Shown here in pieces: positions 41,960-54,200 of a DNA stretch of 64,000 nt (the stretch's first letter is position 1; each line of letters starts with the position of its first letter). The position numbers and the translations under genes are program-made. The DNA is from Isoetes taiwanensis (taxonomy: Eukaryota > Streptophyta > Lycopodiopsida > Isoetales > Isoetaceae). The stretch covers positions 1,118,001-1,182,000 of the forward strand of contig JAJEKV010000124.1 in assembly GCA_021234155.1 (NCBI GenBank). The letters are read 5' to 3'. Under the pieces are notes generated by a model, which was not told the DNA's origin, did no database searches, and saw only the letters and a program-made list of their open reading frames with translations.

Positions 41960-44900
41960 AGTTAACCAGCCCCAGTGTACATGGAAGCCAATTTTTACTG
42001 GTGTATACTCACACATGGCAGACAAAGTGGAGGACACGTATAGACACAAGTTCTACCACGTCAGGGATCATGGCCGTATAACCCCAGTAACCAACTCCCA
42101 AAGCTAAACATACACTGGCCAGGGTTTGAACCCCTGACCAAGTGCACATTTATTTTGGCATTACTAGGCCTATACCAACTCACCACACATCCGTTGGGCA
42201 AAACTTTAGCCATACATGCACACTTTGTAGGCAGGATAGAATCCCGCATCAGGAAGTAGGGGAATTTTTAGGCAACAACCAGTTAACCAGCCCCAGTGTA
42301 CATGGAAGCCAATTTTTACTGGTGCATACTCACACAATTATTGTGGAGCTTATCCTGCTGCCTTATGGCAGACAAAGTGGAGGACACGTATAGGCACAAG
42401 TTCTACCACGTCGGGGATCATCATCGTATAACCCCAGTAACCAACTCCCAAAGCTAAACATACACTGGCCAGGGTTGAACCCCTGACCTTCTTCTTCCTC
42501 TCATTAATGTTAATGAAATGACTTTATTCTGGCTAGTCTGTACAAGACATTAGTCTAGAGACAAGACTAGTCTAGCTTGGACCATAAATAAAAACATACA
42601 AAAATACCCGTGACATCCTAAGGCCAGGAGGTATCCTGCCTACAAAGTGTGCATGTATGGCTAAAGTTTTGCCCAACGGATGTGTGGTGAGTTGGTATAG
42701 GCCTAGTAATGCCAAAATAAATGTGCACTTGGTCGGGGGTTCAAACCCGGCCAGTGTATGTTTAGCTTTGGGTGTTGGTTACTGGGGTTATACGATGATG
42801 ATCCCCGACGTGGTAGAACTTAAAAGCCTATACATATCCTCCACTTTGGTTGCCTTGACCGGCAGTGGCTAGTCTGTACAAGATATTAGTCTAGAGACAA
42901 GACTAGTCTAGCTTCGACCATAAATAAAAACATACAAAAATACCCGTGACATCCTAAGGCCAGGAGGTATCCTGCCTACAAAGTGTGCATGTATGGCTAA
43001 AGTTTTGCACAACGGATGTGTGATGAGTTGGTATAGGCCTAGTCATGCCAAGATAAATGTGCACTTGGTCGGGGGTTCAAACCCGGCCAGTGTATGTTTA
43101 GCTTTGGGTGTTGGTTACTGGGGTTATACGATGATGATCCCCGACGTGGTAGAACTTAAAAGCCTATACATGTCCTCCACTTTGGTTGCCTTGACCGGCA
43201 GTGGGATATTCTGGCTAGTCTGTACAAGACATTAGTCTAGAGACAAGACTAGTCTAGCTTCGACCATAAATAAAAACATACAAAAATACCCGTGACATCC
43301 TAAGGCCAGGAGGTATCCTGCCTACAAAGTGTGCATGTATGGCTAAAGTTTTGCCCAACGGATGTGTGGTGAGTTGGTATAGGCCTAGTAATGCCAAAAT
43401 AAATGTGCACTTGGTCGGGGGTTCAAACCCGGCCAGTGTATGTTTAGCTTTGGGTGTTGGTTACTGGGGTTATACGATGATGATCCCCGACGTGGTAGAA
43501 CTTAAAAGCCTATACATGTCCTCCACTTTGGTTGCCTTGATCGGCAGTGGGATATTCTGGCTAGTCTGTACAAGACATTAGTCTAGAGACAAGACTAGTC
43601 TAGCTTGGCTGCCGGATATTCTGGCTAGTCTGTACAAGACATTAGTCTAGAGACAAGACTAGTCTAGCTTGGACCATAAATAAAAACATACAAAAATACC
43701 CGTGACATCCTAAGGCCATTAGTCTAGAGACAAGACTAGTCTAGCTTGGACCATAAAAACATACAAAAATACCCGTGACATCCTAAGGCCAGGAGGTATC
43801 CTGCCTACAAAGTGTGCATGTATGGCTAAAGTTTTGCCCAACGGATGTGTGGTGAGTTGGTATAGGCCTAGTAATGCCAAAATAAATGTGCACTTGGTCG
43901 GGGGTTCAAACTCGGCCAGTGCATGTTTAGCTTTGGGTGTTGGTTACTGGGGTCCTCCACTTTGATTGCCTTGACCGGCAGTGGGATATTCTGGCTAGTC
44001 TGTACAAGACATTAGTCTAGAGACAAGACTAATCTAGCTTGGACCATAAATAAAAACATACAGCTCCACAATAGTTGTGTGAGTATGCACCAGTAAAAAT
44101 TGGCTTCTATGTACACTGGGGCTGGTATACTGGTTGTTGCCTAAAATTTCCCCGACTTCCTGAGGCGGGATTCTATCCTGCCTACAAAGTGTGCATGTAT
44201 GGCTAACGTTTTGCCCAACGGATGTGTGGTGAGTTGGTATAGGCCTAGTAATGCCAAAATAAATGTGCACTTGGTGGGGGTTCAACCCCCGCCGGTGTAT
44301 GTTTAGCTTTGGGAGTTGGTTCTTGGGGGTTATCGATGATGATCCCCGCGTGGTAGAACTTGTGCCTATCGTGTCCCTCCACTTTGTCGCCGCCATAAAG
44401 CGGCCGGGATAAGCTCCACAATAATTGTGTGCGTATGCACCAGTAAGAATTGGCTTCCATGTACACTAGGGATGGTATACTGGTTGTTGCCTAAAATTTC
44501 CCCGACTTCCTGAGGCGGGATTCTATCCTCCCTACAAAGTGTGCATGTATGGCTAAAGTTTTGCCCAACGGATGTGTGGTGAGTTGGTATAGGCCTAGTA
44601 ATGCCAAAATAAATGTGCACTTGGTCGGGGGTTCAACCCCGGCGGTGTATGTTTAGCTTTGGGAGTTGGTTCTTGGGGTTATCGATGATGATCCCCGGCG
44701 TGGTAGAACTTGTGCCTATCGTGTCCTCCACTTTATCTCGCCATAAGGCGGCGGATAAGCTCCACAATAATTGTGTGAGTATGCACCCGGTAAAATTGGC
44801 TTCCATGTACACCGGGGGGGCGGTATCTTGGTTGTTGCCTAAAATTTCCCCGACTTCCTAAGGCGGGATTCTATCCTGCCTACAAAGTGTGCATGTATGG

Positions 44901-45200
44901 CTAAAGTTTTGCCCAACGGATGTGTGGTGAGTTGGTATAGGCCTAGTAATGCCAAAATAAATGTGCACTTGGTCAGGGGTTCAACCCTGGCCAGTGTATG
45001 TTTAGCTTTGGGAGTTGGTTACTGGGGTTATACGATGATGATCCCCGACGTGGTAGAACTTGTGCCTATACGTGTCCTCCACTTTGTCTGCCATAAGGCA
45101 GCATGATAAGCTCTACAATAATTGTGTGAGTATGCACCAGTAAAAATTAGCTTCCATGTACACTGGGGCTGGTATACTGGTTGTTGCCTATGGGGCTGGA
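41960..45200. repeat. tRNA-headed SINE array (seven plus, two minus copies)
   Basis: The unit is about 345 bp. It has an A-box-like 'gagttggtataggcc', a B-box 'gggttcaaacccggcc', and a body with 'ggttactggggttatacgatgatgatcc' and either 'gctagtctgtacaagacattagtctag' or 'aattgtgtgagtatgcacc' segments. B-boxes on the plus strand are near 42738, 43074, 43420, 43902, 44279, 44630 and 44979. Inverted copies end near 42125 and 42478. Regular spacing indicates tandem amplification, unusual for SINEs. Short open frames inside are repeats of each other and not genes. Confidence 0.8.
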
Positions 45201-45310
45201 ATGATATTTTATTACACATTGCCTTTATGGCAAAGAAGAAAAGAATAGCTTCTACATTTGCACATCTATAATACATGTCCCATTGTCTAGTGGACAATGA
45301 ATATGGCGGC

Positions 45311-45850
45311 TTATCTTCGTTGAAAGTTAAGCATCTTGATGCAAGTAGCAAACATACAGGCAAAGAAAACTGCAAAACCCAGCAGCACAACTGCAACTAT
45401 TCCAATGAAATTATGTTCGAATCCATACGTGTCTTTTAGGTACTTTGAAACAGTCACACCACTGTCCATTTCCACATTGATGTCACTATATTGAGAGGCA
45501 ATAAGCCCATATACTGTCCATGCTACAGGGCAGATCCAATAATACCAAATCCACCATCCGGGAATTTTCTGCATTCAGAAGGAAATGTTAGAAACCAAAA
45601 ATCATGTTGCAAATGGGAAATCTGTTTTCTGCCAACTCACACCGCACGGGGATCATAAAACCCGCAAACGCAGTTGAATAACGAATAGAAAGAAGATCTT
45701 TGTTATGGCAACAACCTCGTGATTTGGTGTGATGGATCTTGTCATCATACCATAATATGTGAAGTAGAGGAGTGTAACAAACATATAGTATACGGATACG
45801 GAAAGAACTTCTTCACTTTGTCCACTCAAAGTTGATCATTGCATATGTAA
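45311..45850 (-). pseudogene. PDR-type ABCG transporter, last two exons
   Basis: The last exon (45574-45311) encodes IPGWWIWYYWICPVAWTVYG, then LIASQYSDIN and a final transmembrane helix ending in MLNFQRR-stop. These are hallmarks of the C-terminus of plant pleiotropic-drug-resistance (full-size ABCG) transporters. The preceding exon (about 45850-45650) gives FVTLLYFTYYGMMTRSITPN, followed by HEVVAITKIFF. After a frame change it gives the FAGFMIP equivalent before the donor. No ATP-binding domain is near. This is a 3' fragment with at least one frameshift. Confidence 0.85.
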
Positions 45851-45980
45851 GGAAAGCATACAAGACATGTCTTATTAAGAAAAATGTACTGAACGTACTT
45901 GATGACAACACAGAAAAATCATGTCTTATTATTAAGAAAATGATTATGAACGCGTCTTGTAACAAGCTAATTTAACTTGC

Positions 45981-46475
45981 TTGCGTAATCTTATTCCAGC
46001 GCAACAAAGCACTTGTCAAGGAACTTTCATTTCTGCTCAGGGACAAAAGATTTACATTTTGATATGCAATATTCTCTATCAATTTGGGGGGCGCTTTAAA
46101 TGTCGCCTATGGAAGCACTATTGGACATATTTGTGCAGCCAGTTACAACTTGATCGAGTGTTCTTCACCCTAGTAGTGCATTTTATTTTCGGTACAATAT
46201 TTTGGAGAATAGGACGAAGTGGTAAGTTGGTTTTCACTTTCCGTAAAAATGCATTGAGGTGTCATATCTGATGTAAACTTGTATGTTTTATAGGCAAAAA
46301 CAACAAAACCTGCAACAATATTGGGAGCTATGTATCTTTGCTGTAATATTTCTTGGAATATCAAACTCACACCCACATCCAACCCGGGGCGTGGACACCG
46401 AAAGCCTGATTTTCTATCGAGAAACGGCGGTTGGGATGTATTACGCCGCCTTATGCCATAGTGCAGGTAAGGGAT
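45981..46475 (+). pseudogene. PDR-type ABCG transporter, transmembrane fragment in opposite orientation
   Basis: Plus-strand reading gives CRLWKHYWTYLCSQLQLDRV then FFTLVVHFIFGTIFWRIG with donor AGTG|GTAAGTT. The next exon (after 'tgttttatag' near 46293) yields ILGAMY in one frame, then AVIFLGISNS and ESLIFYRETAVGMYYAAL in another. These match the second membrane domain of PDR transporters ('CLWKQxxSYWRNPxY', 'LFGTIFW', 'FYRERAAGMYSALPY'). This belongs just upstream of the exons found at 45311-45850 but points the other way, so the locus was inverted between them. It is frameshifted. Confidence 0.85.
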
Positions 46476-46825
46476 ATAACGTACCATTAAGTAGAAGAAT
46501 GTGAGATACTACTAAGATCACCAATTGTCCCTACGAAAAAAGGTCCACTTACTGGTATAGTTCGAAATTTGAGTAGATTTCTGCAAAGTCTACTTGCATC
46601 TTCTGTTCGGCTGAAGTTGAACTGACTTCCAACATGCATGTTGCCGGATTATATCCATCTGTAATTTTAGGAACAAATACCTTTCACCAGACTGAACAGT
46701 TTCTTGAAATTGCTATACTCGCTTCGCCTCAGAGTATACGTGTCTTGCTCTCTACAAATCACGGAATATAGATTAATTGACAGAATTGAGGAGTTGGATG
46801 CATGCAGAGAAACTTGTAATGTTTA

Positions 46826-48700
46826 CAGTGTTGTCAGGTACGTTTAGTACGGTACGGGTATTATACGTACTTAACGTATTAATACCGTATGCATACCTCT
46901 CATTTAAAAAGTACTTTAAATACGTTTTTTGGAATTATAAAATACTTATTAAATACGTAAAATACGTACTTTACGTACAATACGTTAAGTGCTTTTTGTA
47001 ATTTTTTAGAACTATTATTTCTTATATTGCAGTTGAAATAGTTGCAATAACAACTAGTATGAAGAACTTCAAGTTTTAAATAATGAACCATAATATATTA
47101 CTCTAGAAAATTAAGTATTTCTCAAAGTTTTCAATCCAAAATATGTTTATTTAAGAGTTATAAGGTTCCCAAATGATTGAGTTACTAAGGTTTTGGCAAT
47201 GGTGGGCCGACATATGGGGGTTAGGGTTTTGGTAAAAATAATTTGGGCCTTGTCTAATGTTGGCTGTTGAAACGCTGTGGCGTTCTTGGTCCCGAAAGCA
47301 TGGCGGGAAGCCGTAGTTGCGCCACACAAGCTTCTCACCAGAGAGGTACTCGGCTCCGGCATGCTTCCCTGGAGTTCTTTGCGGGAAAACGCCATAGCCA
47401 TGGCGGCCATAGCTACACCTAGTAGGTCGCATCCAGGTCTAGATTGGGCCGCATGTCGCCCCGAAAGTGGTTGCATCTCGATCGGCTCCCCATGACCGTG
47501 CTTTCCCTAGTTGCGTGGGGCTGAAGTGATGCGAGTAGAGCGGGACGGTTTGCATGTAGGGTCGATTTGGATTTAGAGTCATGCGATCAGACCCGACCGA
47601 TCTGCTCATGTTTATCATCTAGGCCGCCTTCATTTGGATTAGTGGGTTCAAATCCCACGATGCGGTTGATTGTTTCGAAATTAAGGCATTTCTTTACGGA
47701 GCAACGATTGTTGCCGGAATGAAAATATCTAGCGGCATGTATGGGTTGAATCCGGCCTGCTTATGGCTTCTCTCAGTTCGAACTTGTGGTGGAAATACAG
47801 TTCCGTCAGTTTGAGCTTCACTCTCATGCCTTCTTACCTGTTCTTCTCTCCTTTTGGTGTTACCTGTATCATTGTGAATGCCTCTCTGTTTTGTTCTTAT
47901 CTGTGTGTTGTTGTTATCTGTAATGGTTCATTGATTTCTTATGTGTATGGATTGAAGTATACTATGTATGTATATACATAGAATAGCTGTATGGGGTGCG
48001 CAAGCTTATACGTGGGTCTGATGTGGAAATTCAACGGCCCTTGATTTGGCACATTCCTGGAATTATGCTTCGATCCAATGATCGAAAAAAAACAATAAGG
48101 ATAGAGCAAGGAAGGATCGCAACACAATGCTACATACATTCTATCTGCAATCTACACCTACAGACTAATAGATTTAAGTAATTGTTGCTCAATTGTAGCA
48201 TCCGAAGCTCTTAACTGCCGCTGACCTCTATATTTCTTTCCTGGTATGAATGCAAGCTACTGAAGTATTAAGGTTTGCCTCCTGCCATGACAAAACAAGG
48301 AGAAAGGTGAGTCTGCATCTCCATCTCCATTCTGATTCAGCGGCTAGGGTAAGAAGAAAGAGGGGGAAATGCAGAGGTTTTGGGTTTTTATTTGCAAGAT
48401 TTTTTTTCCCCTATAATTTCCCTAATGTCTAAAGTCTCCTAATGTGTTTTTTACTCCTATTCTATAATATATAATAATATATTTTTTCTAATGTATAATT
48501 TTACCAATTCTATTGGTCTAATGTCATTTGGACGGTTTTTTTTTATAAAGTACGTATTATACGTATTAGTACGTTAAGTACGGTATTAATAAAACAAGAG
48601 CTCAATTTGACCTGTCAACTTATAGGTATAGTACGTATAGTACTGTGAGGAAGGTACGGGACGTATGTAAACGTAAAATACGGGTACGTAAACAACACTG
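46826..48700. mobile_element. Non-autonomous hAT-like element, copy 2 (1,875 bp), inside galactokinase
   Basis: Same ends as 2241-3194 (CAGTGTTGT...ACAACACTG), flanked by a perfect 8-bp duplication AATGTTTA (46818-46825 and 48701-48708). The outer 335 bp and the last 560 bp are close copies of the 954-bp version. An extra 975 bp or so (about 47161-48137), absent from copy 1, fills the middle. It interrupts an exon of the galactokinase fragment. Confidence 0.92.
47161..48137. other. Extra DNA carried by hAT-like copy 2
   Basis: Not present in the sister element. The first 300 bp have GC-rich, coding-like composition. On the minus strand an open frame of about 93-109 codons contains YGRHGYGVFPQRTPGKHAGA and VWRNYGFPPCFRDQERH, which I do not recognise. 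A tRNA T-arm-like 'gtgggttcaaatcccac' lies at 47641-47657. It could be a captured host fragment (Pack-type) or a nested insertion. Confidence 0.45.
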
Positions 48701-49458
48701 AATGTTTAGCCACAGATAGCACTGCCAAGAAACTTGGCATTTTCCCTAATACTATATCAAGTTTTTCCTTCAGACATTCTTCAATTTCTTCAACTGTAAA
48801 TGGCTCCTTGTGTAAGAATTCCTGTAAAGCCCATATAGATTACTGAGCCACAGCTCTATAGAATGTTGTTGCATCAAAAGCAACTCTGGTTTATGTGGCC
48901 TGCCTCTACAGCAATTATTGGATCCATAGACCCAGGGGAAGCTGAATATGAAACACACATCCCTTCAACATCGGACAGGGTTGACACTGTCCTAACTGCT
49001 TCAACTGACATTCCCAGCTTTACACCAAGAATCATCTGCAAAGAGGCATGTCCAAATTATTAATCTCAATTTCGACAAAGACTACAATGCATAAGATATT
49101 GCCATTGGAAGCAACATTGAAAGTAAATCAAAACTCACCGCAGCCAATCTACATTCAACAACACGGTTATTGTAACTTGTTGCAGCAGTGACAACTTTAT
49201 TTGACTCTGTCAAACTGTTTGCTATCACAAATGTACCACATTTTGGAAGACAAACATTCCTGACCCTGATGGGGTTAAAATCAATCAGCAATGCTACTCC
49301 TGGTCTTGCCATAATAGAAATTGCCTGCACATTCATATAGTTGCCCATGGTTAACTGGCCTAATATGATGATATTAAAAGCCATGGTACCTGATCCATTC
49401 CACCAGATTGCGTCCCAACATGCCTCTCACACTTACAAGCAAACTCTGATATTTCTTT
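48701..49458 (-). pseudogene. Galactokinase, C-terminal half, interrupted
   Basis: Exons on the minus strand are as follows. 49458-49390: [23 protein letters not shown], donor CAG|GTACCA. 49324-49139: [20 protein letters not shown] and [16 protein letters not shown], donor GCG|GTGAGT. 49035 to about 48919: MILGVKLGMSVEAVRTVSTL and SDVEGMCVSYSASPGSMDPI. 48821-48701: EFLHKEPFTVEEIEECLKEK and VLSVAKH. This is the GHMP-kinase galactokinase (GAL1/GALK type), from the GGMD motif through the C-terminal lobe. The galactose-recognition N-terminus and Gly-rich ATP loop are not found upstream. The last exon is cut by the hAT-like insertion 46826-48700, after which reading decays. It is therefore a 5'-truncated and insertion-broken copy. 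Splice sites are still good, so it was recently part of a functional gene. Confidence 0.9.
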
Positions 49459-49857
49459 CTGCCAGATAAGATAGTACGCAATCAGATGTGTTCTTACAAA
49501 AACTGAATTGGTGCAACAATCACATGAACCATCCCCGGAGTTTACAACCACCATATTAACTCTATTGAACTGGACCTTCACTACCCAATAGTGACAGTGA
49601 AAAGAAAGCAATCCTACAAAGATACATCAAATGACCCTTGAAAAATCTTACCCAAGTACCTTAGGGAAGACAAATCTGTAGAGAGCTAAAATAGCAACAA
49701 TTGATGCACACGCCAATTTATCGCTCCCTGCAAGAGCAGAAGCATTACAAATCGCGACCAGGCCATAGCCCTATGCTCTGTTTGTCTTAGCCAGTTATCC
49801 GGTTCAAACGTCCGCGACCCACAACGGAAGTGACCGTCCATTTACAGGGAACAGAAG

Positions 49858-49965
49858 GTTTTTAGCAGTCACAGGCATATCTTAGGTATATTCTGGCATA
49901 TGCTTAGAATATGCCAGAAACCCACATGACCGAGGATTTGCCCCCTAGGGGCAACCCAAAAATTT
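49858..49965. repeat. Dispersed repeat R, copy 3
   Basis: 'tttttagcagtcacaggcatatcttaggtatattctggcatatgc' followed by a 'gatttgccccctaggggcaa' hairpin. Similar to 41040-41125. It lies 5' (minus strand) of the galactokinase exons. Confidence 0.55.
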
Positions 49966-50214
49966 ACATAGGACCAAATGGGTTTGATAGAAAGAATTAT
50001 CGCAAAGTGGGTATCACTCATAATTGTCAAGCATGGATAGCAAATCAGGCATTAGCCCCAAATCCCTAATGCGCAATCCGTTCGTAATAAAACTAACATA
50101 AAATCACGGCTGTGAGTTTTGCCAAAAAAAAAAAAGCAGTCGTGAGGTTTCCCCCCGGTTTTTTTTTCCCTTGGCTCCAAACGTTGTCTGGCTAATAATC
50201 GATCTTGAAGCTGA

Positions 50215-50463
50215 ATGGATCTGTCCAAATCAGGCGGATTTGTCTATGGTACAATGGTCGCTCTACTCCATGCTTTAGTCCAGGTAAGGTTTCAGTTTCA
50301 AATTTGGTCTTCAGTTTCTTTTGCCTCCCTCTTCCTTTATACTTTGATTGATACTATGATTTTTTGAACATCAACTCCTCTGCCCTCCATTTTGAACCTG
50401 CTTCAGCATTGCATCACTTGTCAAGACAAGATATCGTGCACGGGGAGGAGGGATGATGCAAAG
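50215..50463 (+). CDS. Short two-exon gene start, unknown
   Basis: The ATG at 50215 opens a 23-codon exon (MDLSKSGGFVYGTMVALLHA then LVQ) ending at 50283 with donor CAG|GTAAGG. After a 123-bp intron (acceptor CTGCTTCAG|CATTGC) a second exon, 50407-50463, encodes HCITCQDKISCTGRRDDAK with donor AAG|GTAAGA, in phase 0 throughout. The N-terminus looks like a signal anchor, and the next exon has three cysteines. I do not recognise the protein. No further exon is evident within a few hundred bases. It could be the start of a gene with long introns or another captured fragment. Basis: splice consensus and phase only. Confidence 0.4.
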
Positions 50464-50799
50464 GTAAGAGTTTTCTGATAACTATCATCATGAGATTGAT
50501 TGATGGGGTTTCAATTTAATATATGGAACTCTTCCCTTTTTGAGATTTTCAAATGGCAAGAGAAGCGCTGATTGTATGGTGCAAGACTACCACTGCAGGT
50601 TAAATATTTGTTTAAAAGTAGGTATATGCTACCGGGTTTGAATCCCCTGAGCACTGATGTTAACAGGAAGAAAATAAACAGAAGAAAAGGCAGCAGTTCA
50701 ATGACATCACTATAACTTGAATATTTTTTAAACAAAAGTTGTGACGTTCCCCTAAAATATACGCTATAAATACATATATTTCTGGGCCACGTCACTGTA

Positions 50800-51230
50800 C
50801 AAGTCTACTTTAGTAGCCTTGTACACCATAGTAGGTGGAAAAGGGAGCATGGCTAAGTTATTTATATAACTTAGCCAACCTTAGGCATAAGGCCATTTCC
50901 ACATGGCCTCACCCTATTGGGCACCTGCCACATGAAAGCACCCCATTGGAGCTATGTGGCAGTGACATGGAACCCTAACCTATAAATGGCCAAACCCTAA
51001 CCCTAGGCATTTTCTGGCTCCAACAGTCTTGGAACCTTGTTCACGCTCGAAACTCCGTTTCGAGAATCGTCTACTGTGGCACAAAGCACAGCAGCCCTCG
51101 GAGCGTGCACACATCAATAAGAGTGGGAGCTACTTCGAGCAAGGCCGTGGAGACGCCGGGAGCAAGGGGGAGTTCCTCAGAAGCAGATATCCTATTGTTT
51201 AAATTTGGTTTTTTCGGGGTTCCAAATTTT
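50800..51230. other. Promoter-like or LTR-like segment
   Basis: GC-richer than its surroundings, with a TATA-like 'cctataaatggcc' near 50980 and 'aaccctaaccctagg' just after. It is followed by T-rich sequence. It could be the U3-R-U5 of a solo LTR or a 5' gene end (a short ATG frame with donor 'ccag|gtataa' lies at 51368-51413). I found no terminal repeat. Confidence 0.3.
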
Positions 51231-54200
51231 TTTTGGATTTTTTTGTAGGTTGGTTTGTCTAAGGTTTGGGGTTTTTTTTATTGCCGACAAAATTTTTCGA
51301 TAGTCTAAAAATGAGGAACAAAGAATTAGGGGTCCGATGGGTATGATTTTGGAGAGGTTTCGGCAGATGGAAGGAGATGGTGGCGGCTGGCATGCACATG
51401 CATTTGCCAGGTATAACGAGGAGGATGGACGAAATGGAGAATGTTTATGCTAGCTCATCTTATCTGGTCGATTTGATGTAGATGGGGTTTCTGAGTGGCC
51501 GCCAGTCTGGAAAAAATATATTAGCAGCTCTCTCATTCAACTGAAAGATTTTATATTTTGAGCAAAGATATGTTGCGATTTCTTATTGCATCGGTGTAAA
51601 TATTGTTGCTCTTTAATGAGGTTAATTCAGATTCTTCTTCAGCCGGCTGCTTATACTATAAGATTAAGTTTTTTTTATCTTCTATTGTGCAAGTGGATGC
51701 ACTTCACGGTAAAGCTTGGTTTTGGCATCGGATCCTTCTGTTATGGAAGCTTGAGCCCTCAGTTTATTGATTCCTTTTCATTTTTTATTTATTCGCAGAT
51801 GGTTGTGCCAGATTTATAGTTTGCTGGATCAATAGCAAAACTCTAATGCATTTCTCAAACAATCCAAACTGTTGTTCAAGATAAAGTGTAAATTCCCTTT
51901 GGCCATTGGATCAGCAAGAATATGGACTTTTCTTTCCACTGTGCAACAAATTTGGAGTGTTTTTCATGCCCTATAAAGGCTATGCTTACTCCAACAAAAT
52001 GGTATTTCAATCCTTTCCTTTCCAAGTAAGATTATGTTTCCATGTTTGTTGTTCCTATAGTGTTAGGTTGTGGTGAAGCATTTTCCCAAGAAACAATTTG
52101 TCCTTGGCTCTTTAACTGTTCTAGGATGCTTCTGTTTGGGAATTTTTTGTCTGGTGTTTTTGCAAGAACGAAGGCACAGTTCCTTATTTATATCTTTCAA
52201 TCTCATTATATCCATTTGAATCTTGATCCAGAGGGAGAATAAAAGTGGGAATACAAACTTTTGTTCTGTCTGATAACGATTTACTATGAAGGGGCATTGT
52301 AAATTGCAGGGTTGGAACTCCTTGCAGTCAAAAGCTTTTGTCACGTTTCACATGTTAGCACAAAAGTATTTCAAAAGCTTTATGTTATTTGTTATTGTCC
52401 CATTATTGCTTCGAATATATTATTGTGCTGTTAGCTGTTAGCAGAAGTCAAAGTAAGCATTGATACTTTATAGTTGCACGAATTTTATTGTTGCAGATTA
52501 TAGTAGTGTAGCTTCATTTAGTGGTTAGACTATTGCAGACACCATAGCTTCAAGCTATGCAGAGCATAGATTGCAAAAAGGCTAACACCTGAATATTCTA
52601 GATGTTTCTAATATTCAAAGTATAGTACAGTTTTTCGTATCAGGTTAGCAAAACAGGAATTCCTCAAATGATGTATTTGATGTAATGGTCAAAATGCGGC
52701 CATGAATTTATGGGATCTGTCCAGTTAGAAAAATATGCTCACTCATTTTATTACTGCTATCTACTTAAGACACATTTCCAACCAAGTTGGTAAGGGAAAA
52801 TATTCAGCTCTATTTTTCTTTCCAACGGGCAGCAAATGGCAAGAGCTTGAGGGCAGTTGAACCAGGAAGAGGTATGAAAGTAAGTAATAGGCTGCCATCA
52901 TTGCACCTTAAAGATTTGTGCATTGCACATGATGAGTCATGTTATCTTAAAGGCGCCAGTGGTGACGTTTAGTGTGCGGATTTTTTTTACTCAAGTTTGA
53001 TATTCCCGTATTCCCTTATCTCTAAGTAATTTCAGACAGAACCCTTTTGTTGCAGGACAAAACCATTTGGGGCACATTCTTTGCATGTAACAAGTCGTCT
53101 TTAATTGCATAGCACTGCTTGGATCCACATTGAAGTATGCAGTAAAAAGGTCAACCAATGGTTTTGAGGGGGTTAATGTTAGAAAAAGCGTTTGATCACG
53201 AGAGATGGTTATAGACCAATAATGAGCATAATTTTAAAGGAAACGAATGATAGAATTGCCATATCTAAAAAGGAACCAAGGTCAAAAAGAAAGAACAAGT
53301 CATAAACTTACATAGAAGATGTATTTTACATTTATGGGTCGACTAATAGTCATGATTTTTTACATGCAATCTTTGAAGCCTAATATGATGCTAAGGAAAA
53401 TTGTTCCAAGGAGCTTCATAATAGCACTAGGGAGTCATCTTGACCTAAAACCAATAGCATTAGAGTCATTTTGACCTATACTTTGACCAAATATGGACAT
53501 GGAAAATGCATGAAATGCAGAGCTTCTAACTTCTAACTTGCTAAATGACAAGTTATTAGTATATCTATCTTTTAATGATTGTATACAATGTTTCAACTCT
53601 TTTGATCGAATTGGAATATAATATTTCAATGCTAGCACTGCTCAAAACATGTCTCACATTGCTATAAGTGGTCCAATTAGCCCACTTATGTAACTTCATT
53701 TTGACTTGGCCAACTCTTGGTCCAATATAGACATTAGGCAAGAATTTCAAAACACTGAACTTCATTGGCCATTTAAAACAATGGCAGTCAAGCTTTTATT
53801 GTTGAATGTATCCTAGGCCTTGCTTTTTCAACAAATGTCAATTGTTAAGAATGCATCCTAGACCTTGGCTTGCGAAATTCTTGAAGCGCACGACACATTT
53901 CCTACTGGATCTAGCCCAACCTACCAGCTACATACTCACACTCTATGCCTACTGGAAGTAACCAGAAACATTGCTATTTTGAGCAAGAAATTGGCTCCAT
54001 TCCAGCTAGAAGTAACACGAAAAATTGCTATTTCTAGCAAGAAAACCCTGTTATTTCTAAACTGTGCCTGTTGGATCTAGCTTAACATACATACTCATAC
54101 TGCTATTTCCAAACTATAGTGTGAATTTTCAAGGTTCTGGGGTATTTTTCGATCGAAATTCAAACTTCAATAGACATGTAGAACCCAGATGCTCAACTAG

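Noticed and set aside
42657-43581. Three near-identical short genes of about 70-80 codons
   Set aside because: They are the same frame in successive SINE units and include the Pol III promoter boxes; no sign of protein selection.
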